A stretch of 54,655 bases of DNA from Candidatus Rokuibacteriota bacterium (GTDB lineage: Bacteria > Methylomirabilota > Methylomirabilia > Rokubacteriales > CSP1-6): contig JACPCW010000134.1 in assembly GCA_016184365.1 (NCBI GenBank), positions 1 through 54,655 of the forward strand, in the 5' to 3' direction. The notes below the pieces were generated by a model. It made no database searches, was not told the origin of the DNA, and was given only the letters and a program-made list of their open reading frames with translations. How positions within the stretch are numbered: the first letter of the stretch is position 1; each line of letters opens with the position of its first letter. Positions 8,149 to 16,306 of the stretch are shown here, piece by piece. The position numbers and the translations under genes were made by a program.

Positions 8149-9270
8149 TCAACTACACACCCCGACGGCGTTGCGACCGGCGCGCTTCGCGTCGTAGAGC
8201 CCGCGGTCGGCGGCCGCCAGCAGCTCCTCGCCGGTGCGCGCGTCGTCGGGCAGGGCCGCGACGCCGAGGCTCACCGTCACCGGGCCGTGCTTGAACGGGT
8301 AGCGCTCGATGACGCCCTTCATCCGCTGCGCGTACGTCGCCGCGCCCGCCTTCGGCGTGTTCACGAGCAGGACCGCGAACTCGTCGCCGCCGTAGCGCGT
8401 CACCGTCGTGAAGCTGCGCGACTGGTTGACGAGCAGCCGCGCGGCCTCCCGCAGCACGGCGTCGCCGGTCGCGTGCCCGAACTGGTCGTTGATCTCCTTG
8501 AAGTGGTCGAGATCCACGAGCACGAGCGACAGCGGCTGCTCGAAGCGGAGGTGCCGCTTCGCCTCTTCCTCGATGCGCAGCTTGAAGTAGCGGCGGTTGT
8601 ACACGTCCGTGAGCCCGTCGCGGAACGACAGATCCTCCAGCCGGGCGTTGCGAATGGCCACGGCGGCCTGCGACGCGAGCGCGCGGATCAGGTTCTCGAA
8701 GCCGGGATCGAACGGAATCGCGCTGCCGTCGTCGGTGAGCGCATTGATGAGCTGCAGCACGCCGAGCACGGCGCCGGTCGGATCACTCAATGGCACCACG
8801 AGCACCGAGCGCGTCCGGTAGTTCGTGCGCGTGTCGAAGCGCCAGTTGAAGAGGAACGGCGATCCCGGCGGCAGCTCGTACGCGTCCGCGAGATTGATGA
8901 CCTGGCCCGTCTGCGCGACGTAGCCGGCGAGGCTCGGCCGATCGACCGGCAGCGGCTCGAACGTCAGCCGGCGCCTCATCTCACGCTCGCCGAATCGCTG
9001 CGACAGGAGATCGTTCTGGACGACGGCGAAGCGGAGACCTTCGCCGTCGCGGAGGAACAGGGTGCCGGCCTCGGCGCGTGTGAAGCGCCGGGACTCCGCG
9101 ACGATCCGCTCGAGCAGCACGCTCAGGTCGCGCTCGCTCGTGAGCGCGATGCCAATCTGGATCAACTCGGTCAGCAGCTTCGTCTGGTCGACGGACGAGG
9201 GCGTGCCCGGTAGCGGACGCCAGTTGACCAGCACGTTGCCGGCGGTCTGCGGATCGAAGACGGTCGCCAT
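8149..9270 (-). CDS. GAF-GGDEF diguanylate cyclase
   Basis: 373 residues: a GAF domain (about 35-195) and a GGDEF domain (about 208-370) with an intact active site RYGGDEF at 294-298, so it should make cyclic di-GMP from GTP in the cytosol. The position of the inhibitory I-site (RxxD five residues before GGDEF) reads RSFT, so product inhibition is probably lost. It is transcribed convergently to the PBP and divergently from the NtrC-type regulator. The REC-HD-GYP phosphodiesterase 2.6 kb away would give an opposing activity. Confidence 0.93.
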   Translation of the reverse strand: MATVFDPQTAGNVLVNWRPLPGTPSSVDQTKLLTELIQIGIALTSERDLSVLLERIVAESRRFTRAEAGTLFLRDGEGLRFAVVQNDLLSQRFGEREMRRRLTFEPLPVDRPSLAGYVAQTGQVINLADAYELPPGSPFLFNWRFDTRTNYRTRSVLVVPLSDPTGAVLGVLQLINALTDDGSAIPFDPGFENLIRALASQAAVAIRNARLEDLSFRDGLTDVYNRRYFKLRIEEEAKRHLRFEQPLSLVLVDLDHFKEINDQFGHATGDAVLREAARLLVNQSRSFTTVTRYGGDEFAVLLVNTPKAGAATYAQRMKGVIERYPFKHGPVTVSLGVAALPDDARTGEELLAAADRGLYDAKRAGRNAVGVCS

Positions 9271-9410
9271 GGCCGTGGTGAAACAGCAAGACCAACGCCA
9301 TAGAGTCTGGTGAGCTAAATCAGATAGTTACATAGACTCAACGGCGAGCCTGATCGGACCTCCCCGGTCAATTTCGCAACGACTGGCTATTTTGTTAACG
9401 CGCGCCCTGC

Positions 9411-9416
9411 TAGAAT
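9411..9416 (+). promoter_or_regulatory. -10-like element before the NtrC-type gene
   Basis: TAGAAT lies 11 bases before the ATG at 9427 in an unusually AT-rich stretch (9330-9400) between divergent genes. No good -35 is found at 17 bases. Confidence 0.3.
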
Positions 9417-9426
9417 CACGAGGCTG

Positions 9427-10773
<1,347 letters not shown>

Positions 10774-10778
10774 TTTCT

Positions 10779-10802
10779 CGCCGGCCGAGCCGTCAGCCGG
10801 CG
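10779..10802 (+). terminator. Hairpin after NtrC-type gene
   Basis: CGCCGGC and GCCGGCG form a 7-bp stem with a 10-nt loop 6 bases after the stop. No T-run. Confidence 0.4.
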
Positions 10803-10914
10803 TCCGTCTGGCCACTTCCTCACCACGGGCGAGGCGGCGTCACGACGCCGAGATCGTCCGGAAAAGTTCGCGTTTCTCGCGTGTTGACACCGGGGACCGC
10901 GCGGGACCGCAGCA

Positions 10915-10930
10915 TGGTCCCCACTTTGCT
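10915..10930 (+). promoter_or_regulatory. Sigma-54-type -24/-12 promoter candidate
   Basis: TGGTCCCCACTTTGCT has GG and GC separated by exactly 10 bases and the -12 box TTGCT. The predicted start is near 10941, just before the GGAGG at 10945-10949 and the ATG at 10959. It directly follows a sigma-54 activator gene, which supports it. Confidence 0.5.
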
Positions 10931-10958
10931 CCTCTGCCCCGCCCGGAGGGCACAAGGG

Positions 10959-11879
10959 ATGGCGCTGACGATCAGGAAGAGAGAAGTAACCGACATCCGG
11001 ACGCTCGAGAAGCTCGTCGTCGAGCACATCGACGGCATCGAGCCCGGGCTGACGGTGATCGATTCCCGGCTGCTGCTCGGCCACGCGACGATCGACCTCG
11101 TCGCGCAGGACGCGCGCGGCGCGCTCGTCCTCGTGGCGCTCGGCCTCCGCGCCGACGAGGGCATGCTCCTCCGCATCGTCGACGCGTACTCCTGGTGCCT
11201 CGAGTATCCGGAATCGGTGCAGCGCCATTACCCGACGCTCGACATCTCGGAAGCGCGCCCTCCCCGCGTGATCTTCGTCATGACGCGCGTTCCTGAATCG
11301 TTCCAGCGCAAGATCAAGCAGCTGTCGTTCACGGCGGTGGACGCGGTCGAGTTCCACGCGCTCGAGATCGACGGCACGGCGGCCGTGTTCTTCGACACCG
11401 TCGCGCGCGTGCGCCGGAGCATCGGCGTCGAGTCGCCTGCCGACATCGCGGCGCCGGCGGCGCCGGTGTCCGAGGCGGCGCTGATCGCGTCCGAGATCGC
11501 CGCGCGGCGCGCGGTCGTGCCGAAGCGGATCGAGGTGCCCGACGCGCCGGTGCGTCTCACGCCCGTCGCGGCCGTCGGCCAGCCGGTCACGAACGGCATC
11601 CGGCTGATCGCCGGCGCCAGCGACGCGTGCGTGATCGACGAGCCCGTGACGGCGAACGTCGCCACGGCGATCGACACGACCGACGCGGAGGCGATCGAAG
11701 CGCTGATCGCCGAGCCGGTGATCGCGCCGATCGAGGCCGTCGCCGAGGCGATCGTCGAGATCCCCGAGGAAGCGGCGAAAGCCGCGAAGCTGGCCGAGGA
11801 CCTCGGGATCCAGCTGCCGAAGGAAGGCGCGCTCACGCGCCAGTGGATCGACTTCCTCAACCAGCTCGCGGCGAAGTAG
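10959..11879 (+). CDS. Protein with a degenerate NucS/DUF91-like (PD-(D/E)xK) N-terminal domain
   Basis: 306 residues from ATG 10959, chosen for GGAGG 9 bases upstream. Residues 1-145 resemble the NucS/DUF91 nuclease fold: LEKLVVEHI, then ATIDLVAQDARGALVLVALG, then DAYSWCLEY. The usual E-x-K after the IDLV strand is replaced by ALG, so catalysis is unlikely. The rest (about 160-290) is Ala/Val/Glu-rich low complexity with repeated EAIEALIAEP-like units, ending in a short conserved-looking TRQWIDFLNQLAAK. It precedes the REC-HD-GYP gene by 3 bases. Role unknown; a nucleic-acid or protein-binding scaffold in signalling is a guess. Confidence 0.65.
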   Translation: MALTIRKREVTDIRTLEKLVVEHIDGIEPGLTVIDSRLLLGHATIDLVAQDARGALVLVALGLRADEGMLLRIVDAYSWCLEYPESVQRHYPTLDISEARPPRVIFVMTRVPESFQRKIKQLSFTAVDAVEFHALEIDGTAAVFFDTVARVRRSIGVESPADIAAPAAPVSEAALIASEIAARRAVVPKRIEVPDAPVRLTPVAAVGQPVTNGIRLIAGASDACVIDEPVTANVATAIDTTDAEAIEALIAEPVIAPIEAVAEAIVEIPEEAAKAAKLAEDLGIQLPKEGALTRQWIDFLNQLAAK

Positions 11880-11882
11880 ACG

Positions 11883-13415
11883 ATGACCACGCTCCGCATC
11901 CTCGTCGTCGACGACAACGCGTCGATCCTGCGCTTCCTCGCGGCGGCGCTCGGCGCGAGCGCGTGCGACGTCACCCAGGCCGGCACGGCCGAGCAGGCGC
12001 TCGGGATGATCGGCGGCACGCCGTTCGACCTGATCGTGTCCGACATCAAGATGCCGGGCCTGTCGGGGCTCGACCTCCTGCGCGCGGTGAAGCGCCAGCA
12101 GCCGGGCACGCCGGTCGCGCTCATCACCGGCGCGCCGTCGGTGAATTCGGCGATCTTCGGCCTGCGGCACGGAGCGTACGACTATCTGCCGAAGCCGTTT
12201 TCCGTGAGGGAGATTCAGGAGCTGGTCGATCGCGTGCGGCGCGACCGCGACGCGCACGCCGTCTCGCTGCCGGCCGGACTCTCGGACGAGCTCGCGCGCC
12301 GTCAGTTCGGCGTCGAAGTGCTCTTCCGCATCGGCGAGCTGGCGCTCGACGGGATCGACGCGCCGACCTTCACGGACACGGTGCTCGGCTACACGATGCA
12401 GAGCCTGCGCGGCGCCGCCGCCGTCCTGCTGCTGCGCGATCCGGACGGCACGATGCAGGCGACCCGCCTCGGTGACGCCGGCATGGTCGCGGCGATGTCC
12501 GGGCTGATCACGTCCGCGTTCGAGCGGACGGTGGACGCCGGCATCCGCGACGCGGTGGAGCTCGGCGACCGCGGGAAGGTGTCGATGATCGCGGCCGCGG
12601 TGCCCGGGCTCGGCAACGCCGCCGGCCTGCTCGCGGTGGCGCGCCCCGCCGCCACGGGCCCGTTCCTGCCCGACGAGAAGGGGCTGCTCGTCGGCTACGC
12701 GCGGACGACCGCCGTGGCGCTCCAGAAGATCATCCTCCGTGAGGGCGTCGAGAAGAACCTCGTCGACACGATCGCGGCCTTCGTCAACGCGATCGAGTCG
12801 AAGGATCTCTACCTGAAGGGCCACTCGGCGCGCGTGTCGCTCTACTCGGGCGAGCTCGCCTCGGTCCTCGGGATGCCGCACGCGGACGTGCTCGTCGTGC
12901 GTCGCGCCGGCATGCTGCACGACCTCGGCAAGCTCGTGATGCTCGACTCGCTGCTGCGGAAGCCGGGCAAGCTCACGGCCGAGGAGTACGCGCTGATCCA
13001 GGCGCACACCGTCGTGGGCGACCGCATTCTTCAGCCGCTGCGATTCCTCGCGCACGAAGCGAAGGCGGTGCGGCATCACCACGAACGGTTCGACGGCGCC
13101 GGCTATCCCGATCGCCTCAAAGGCGAGGCGATCCCGTTCACGGCGCGCCTCGTCACCGTCGCGGACGTGTTCGACGCGATGACGTCGGACCGGCCGTACC
13201 GCGCGGCCCGGCCGCTCGCCGACGCGCGCGACGAGATCGTCGCCGTCGCGGGCACGCAGCTCGATCCGGTCGCCGCGCAGGCGTTCGCGTCGATCCCGCT
13301 CGTGACGCTTGCGGAGATCAGCCGGCAGCACCACGCCGAGCGCACCACGGCCGACGCCGACGACCTGTTCGCGGGCAGTGTCGACTGCGCCCAGGCGGAA
13401 GCGGTGCTGGGATGA
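11883..13415 (+). CDS. REC-GAF-like-HD-GYP cyclic di-GMP phosphodiesterase response regulator
   Basis: 510 residues. Receiver with Asp54 (LIVSDIKMPG), a middle region (about 140-285) that looks like a divergent GAF, then an HD-GYP domain with His346-Asp347 (LHDLGKLVM), HHERFDGAG and Gly407-Tyr-Pro. The metal and GYP motifs are intact, so it should hydrolyse cyclic di-GMP. It starts 3 bases after the previous stop and overlaps the next start by 4 bases, so the three genes form an operon. It probably opposes the diguanylate cyclase at 8149. Confidence 0.92.
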   Translation: MTTLRILVVDDNASILRFLAAALGASACDVTQAGTAEQALGMIGGTPFDLIVSDIKMPGLSGLDLLRAVKRQQPGTPVALITGAPSVNSAIFGLRHGAYDYLPKPFSVREIQELVDRVRRDRDAHAVSLPAGLSDELARRQFGVEVLFRIGELALDGIDAPTFTDTVLGYTMQSLRGAAAVLLLRDPDGTMQATRLGDAGMVAAMSGLITSAFERTVDAGIRDAVELGDRGKVSMIAAAVPGLGNAAGLLAVARPAATGPFLPDEKGLLVGYARTTAVALQKIILREGVEKNLVDTIAAFVNAIESKDLYLKGHSARVSLYSGELASVLGMPHADVLVVRRAGMLHDLGKLVMLDSLLRKPGKLTAEEYALIQAHTVVGDRILQPLRFLAHEAKAVRHHHERFDGAGYPDRLKGEAIPFTARLVTVADVFDAMTSDRPYRAARPLADARDEIVAVAGTQLDPVAAQAFASIPLVTLAEISRQHHAERTTADADDLFAGSVDCAQAEAVLG

Positions 13416-13792
13416 TGAGCGAGCGACGGAAGAAGATCCTGGTCGTCGACGACGCCGGTCCGGTCGTCGTGCTCTGCGTCAACGTGCTCCAGGCGCTCGG
13501 CTATGCCGTCCAGGGCGCCAACAACGGTGAAGTCGCGCTCGGGCATCTCGAGCGCGAGACGTTCGATCTCGTGATCGTGGACTACAAGATGCCGGGCATG
13601 AGCGGCTTCCAGGTCCTCGAGCGCGCGCGGGAACGCCACCCCGACATCGCCTCGGTGCTGGTGACGGGCCACGGCACGCCCGAGGTCATGAAGGAAGCGG
13701 CCAAGCATTCATTTGACGCCATTCTCCTCAAGCCGTTCACGTCGAACGAACTGCGCACGACCGTGGATCAGGTCCTGCGCGGACGATCGTGA
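13412..13792 (+). CDS. Single-domain response regulator
   Basis: 126 residues, receiver only: VVDD acidic pair, phospho-acceptor Asp57 (LVIVDYKMPG), VTGHG switch and LKPF Lys. Its start overlaps the HD-GYP stop by 4 bases, pointing to coupled translation. It lacks an output domain, so it likely acts by protein contact or as a phosphate sink. Confidence 0.9.
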   Translation: MMSERRKKILVVDDAGPVVVLCVNVLQALGYAVQGANNGEVALGHLERETFDLVIVDYKMPGMSGFQVLERARERHPDIASVLVTGHGTPEVMKEAAKHSFDAILLKPFTSNELRTTVDQVLRGRS

Positions 13793-13847
13793 GCGCCACA
13801 TGCTCTCCGGAGCACCGGCGGGGTCAGTCATGGCGACGGAGGTCCTG

Positions 13848-14594
13848 ATGAATTCTGTAGTCGGCGGGGTCCAGTGGGGACTCGACCGCATGCTGGCGGT
13901 CGGATACGGGGTCCTCTACGACTACATCTTCGAGCAGTTCGCGCCCTATCAGCAGCTGCGCGCGGAAGTGCTGGATCGCATCGACTCGGTCCTGCCGGCG
14001 GGCCGCTCGCGCCGCGACGTGCAGGTGCTCGACGTCGCGTGCGGCCCGGGGAACATGACGGTGACGCTCGCCGAGGCCGGGTATTCGGTCGTCGGCGTCG
14101 ACCCGTACGCCGCGCTGGTGGAGATCGCGCGGGAAAAGCGGCGCGCGCAGCATCTGGCGAACGTCGCGTTCCGCCAGGGTGATCTCGCGCGCGGCAACAC
14201 GTTCAAGTCGGCGGCGTTCGACGTCCTCGTCAACATCCATTCGCTCTACCTGCATCCCTCGCCGCAGAAGCTCCTGCGCGAGGCCTGCCGCGTGCTGAAG
14301 CCCGGCGGGTACGCCGTGTTCGTGAACCGCACGCGACAGGTGAGCAACTGGTCGACGGTCCGCGAGCTGCGCGACCGCGACGGCGCGAGCGCGGCCATGC
14401 GCTCGCTCCTGTGGGTCGTGCCGAACTCGATCTTCGAGGCGGCGCGCAAGCGCAGCGGCGCGCCGAACTACTGGGACGGCGACACGTTCACCGGCGCGCT
14501 CCGCAGCGCCGGCTTCACCGTCCTCGAGATGCGGCGCACGTTCCTGCACGGCTCGAGTCTCCTGGCCTTCGTTCGGAAGGACACGGAGGAGTAG
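13848..14594 (+). CDS. SAM-dependent class I methyltransferase (tandem copy 1)
   Basis: 248 residues. Start at ATG 13848 because GGAGGT lies 4 bases before it; ATGs at 13800 and 13830 are in frame but lack this. Motif I is VLDVACGPGNMTV, motif II VVGVDPY, post-motif KPGGYAVFVNR. The N-terminus (VGYGVLYDYIFEQFAPYQQL) is shared with the next gene. Substrate not evident; the order after HD-GYP and REC genes suggests it is expressed with signalling proteins. Confidence 0.85.
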   Translation: MNSVVGGVQWGLDRMLAVGYGVLYDYIFEQFAPYQQLRAEVLDRIDSVLPAGRSRRDVQVLDVACGPGNMTVTLAEAGYSVVGVDPYAALVEIAREKRRAQHLANVAFRQGDLARGNTFKSAAFDVLVNIHSLYLHPSPQKLLREACRVLKPGGYAVFVNRTRQVSNWSTVRELRDRDGASAAMRSLLWVVPNSIFEAARKRSGAPNYWDGDTFTGALRSAGFTVLEMRRTFLHGSSLLAFVRKDTEE

Positions 14595-14605
14595 CGGACT
14601 CGCCG

Positions 14606-15382
14606 ATGGACGACAAGGCCGGGCTCGTCGGGTTGTCGCTGGCGGCCTATGTCGGCGGACAGATGCCCGTGCAGAAGACGATCGAGCGCCTCGTCGCGGT
14701 CGGCTACGGGCTCACGTACGACGCCGTCGTCCGCGGGTTTCCCCCGTACGACGCGCTGCTCGACGAGATCGCGATCCTCGTCGGGAGCGCGGTGAGCCGT
14801 GGCCCGCGTCTGCGCGTCCTCGACGTCTCCTGCGGCATCGGCACGGTCGCCGCGCGCCTCGCGCGTGACGGCCATTCCGTGGTCGGACTGGACGGCGTCC
14901 GCCATCTCGTCGACGTGGCGCGCGAGAAGACGCGCGGCATCGGCGGCGGCAACCTCGACTTCCATCACGCCGACATCGCGCGGGATCCGGTGCCGGGCGC
15001 CGGCACCTACGACGTCGTCGTCAGCGTGCACACGCTCTACTGGCATCCGGAGCCGGACGCCGTGCTCGCCGCGTGTCGCCGGGCGCTGCGGCCAGGGGGC
15101 CACGCGCTGTTCCTCACGTATGCGCGGCCGGCGCGCGTGTGGAAGACGTTCGACGAGGTGCGCGCCGAGCGCGGCGTCGTCACCGCGGCGCGCGCGCTGC
15201 GCTGGCTCGTGCCGACGGCGGTCTTCGAAGCCTTCCGGGACTGTGAGCACCGCTACCTCGCCCCCGCGGCGTTCGAGAGCGCCGTGACCGGCGCGGGTTT
15301 CGAGGTTCTCGAGATGCGCCGGACGTTCCTGGCGCAGCTGTCGCTCCTGGCGTGGGCTCGCGCGGACGGTCCGCGCCTCTGA
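14606..15382 (+). CDS. SAM-dependent class I methyltransferase (tandem copy 2)
   Basis: 258 residues and clearly a paralogue of the gene before it: the same N-terminal VGYGLTYDAVVRGFPPYDAL, motif I VLDVSCGIGTVAARL, motif II VVGLDG, and the same C-terminal EMRRTFLxxxSLLA ending. The start is 11 bases after the previous stop, with GGAGGAG overlapping that stop. A perfect hairpin 27 bases after the gene probably ends the transcript. Substrate unknown. Confidence 0.85.
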   Translation: MDDKAGLVGLSLAAYVGGQMPVQKTIERLVAVGYGLTYDAVVRGFPPYDALLDEIAILVGSAVSRGPRLRVLDVSCGIGTVAARLARDGHSVVGLDGVRHLVDVAREKTRGIGGGNLDFHHADIARDPVPGAGTYDVVVSVHTLYWHPEPDAVLAACRRALRPGGHALFLTYARPARVWKTFDEVRAERGVVTAARALRWLVPTAVFEAFRDCEHRYLAPAAFESAVTGAGFEVLEMRRTFLAQLSLLAWARADGPRL

Positions 15383-15409
15383 CGAGCGACCGACTCTCGT
15401 TTGCAAGAG

Positions 15410-15437
15410 GATGGGCCCGGGGCAACCCGGGCCCATC
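15410..15437 (+). terminator. Perfect 12-bp hairpin ending the methyltransferase operon
   Basis: GATGGGCCCGGG and CCCGGGCCCATC pair perfectly around a GCAA tetraloop. No T-run follows. The inner GGCCCGGG/CCCGGGCC matches stem 2 of repeat copy F, so it might be a single-stem relative of the repeat family. Confidence 0.65.
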
Positions 15438-15588
15438 TAGGCCTCTCGCTGCTGGTCAATTACTGTTCGTAAGCACTGGTCAGGCAGTTTTCGCCCTGGG
15501 TGGTAATCGACCACGGAAGCGATCTAAATAGCCTCGCGCGATCTGTCACTCGCTGAGTTCTCCACTCCTTACGGCCATTTGCGAGCTT

Positions 15589-15604
15589 TGGTACCCGCTT
15601 TGCT
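15589..15604 (+). promoter_or_regulatory. Sigma-54-type -24/-12 promoter candidate
   Basis: TGGTACCCGCTTTGCT keeps the 10-base GG-GC spacing and TTGCT. It resembles the element at 10915 in 14 of 16 positions. The predicted start near 15615 would make the GNAT start at 15620 almost leaderless, or leave a 5' leader to ATG 15701. Confidence 0.45.
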
Positions 15605-15619
15605 CACATCCCTCCCGTC

Positions 15620-16291
15620 ATGGCGAGTGCCTGGCCTGTCGTCGTCACACCTTCCTCTGCGCGTGAGGTTGCCGTCGATCCGTCGGCGGCGCCGGAATTC
15701 ATGCCGACGGTGGTCACGAGCGGCAAGCGCGTACGTCTCCGGACGCTCGTGCCGGCGGATCTCGCGTATCTCGCCGAGTGGTGTGACGACGCGTTTCTCG
15801 AAGCCATGGTCGGGAGCGAGTTCTTCCACACCTTCAAGCACGTCTACGACAAGGGACCCGAGTTCTACGAGGCGTGCCTGACGGATCCGACGCAGGTCGT
15901 GTTCATCGTCGAAGCGAATCAGGGCCCGCCGAAAGCGCTCGGCCTGGTGCGCCTCTTCAACATCCACCTGCTCGAGGGCTATGCGTTCCTCGAGACGATG
16001 ATCACGGACCAGCGCGCCCTTCGGCGTGGCTACGGCGTGGAAGCCGGCCGCCTGATCACCTATTATGGCGTCGACATCCTCGGCCTCCGCCGCGTCGAGG
16101 CCAAGGTGTACGAGTACAACCAGCTCAGCATGAACGCGCTCCGCCGCAACGGCTTCGTCCAGGAAGGCCGGCTCCGCGAGGCCGGCTTCCAGAACGGGCG
16201 CACGTGGGATCTCTTCATCTTCGGGATCCTGAAGGACGAGATCGAGGCGGTCCGCAGCCGCGATCACGTCTGCTATCCGGACCGGCAGTGA
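15620..16291 (+). CDS. GNAT-family N-acetyltransferase (RimJ/RimL-like)
   Basis: 223 residues (about 196 if ATG 15701 is used; conservation begins at SGKRVRLRTL). The acetyl-CoA pyrophosphate loop is QRALRRGYGVEAGRL, followed by the typical LGLRRVEAKVYEYNQLSMNALRRNGF. It should transfer an acetyl group to an amine; RimJ-like members act on protein N-termini, others on small molecules, so the substrate is open. It precedes the 7TM kinase by 15 bases and may be in its operon. Confidence 0.85.
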   Translation: MASAWPVVVTPSSAREVAVDPSAAPEFMPTVVTSGKRVRLRTLVPADLAYLAEWCDDAFLEAMVGSEFFHTFKHVYDKGPEFYEACLTDPTQVVFIVEANQGPPKALGLVRLFNIHLLEGYAFLETMITDQRALRRGYGVEAGRLITYYGVDILGLRRVEAKVYEYNQLSMNALRRNGFVQEGRLREAGFQNGRTWDLFIFGILKDEIEAVRSRDHVCYPDRQ

Positions 16292-16306
16292 GCGCGGAGT
16301 GACGCG

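Noticed and set aside
10884..10889. TTGACA -35-like hexamer before the nuclease-like gene
   Set aside because: No -10 at 16-18 bases; the sigma-54-type element just downstream is the better explanation.
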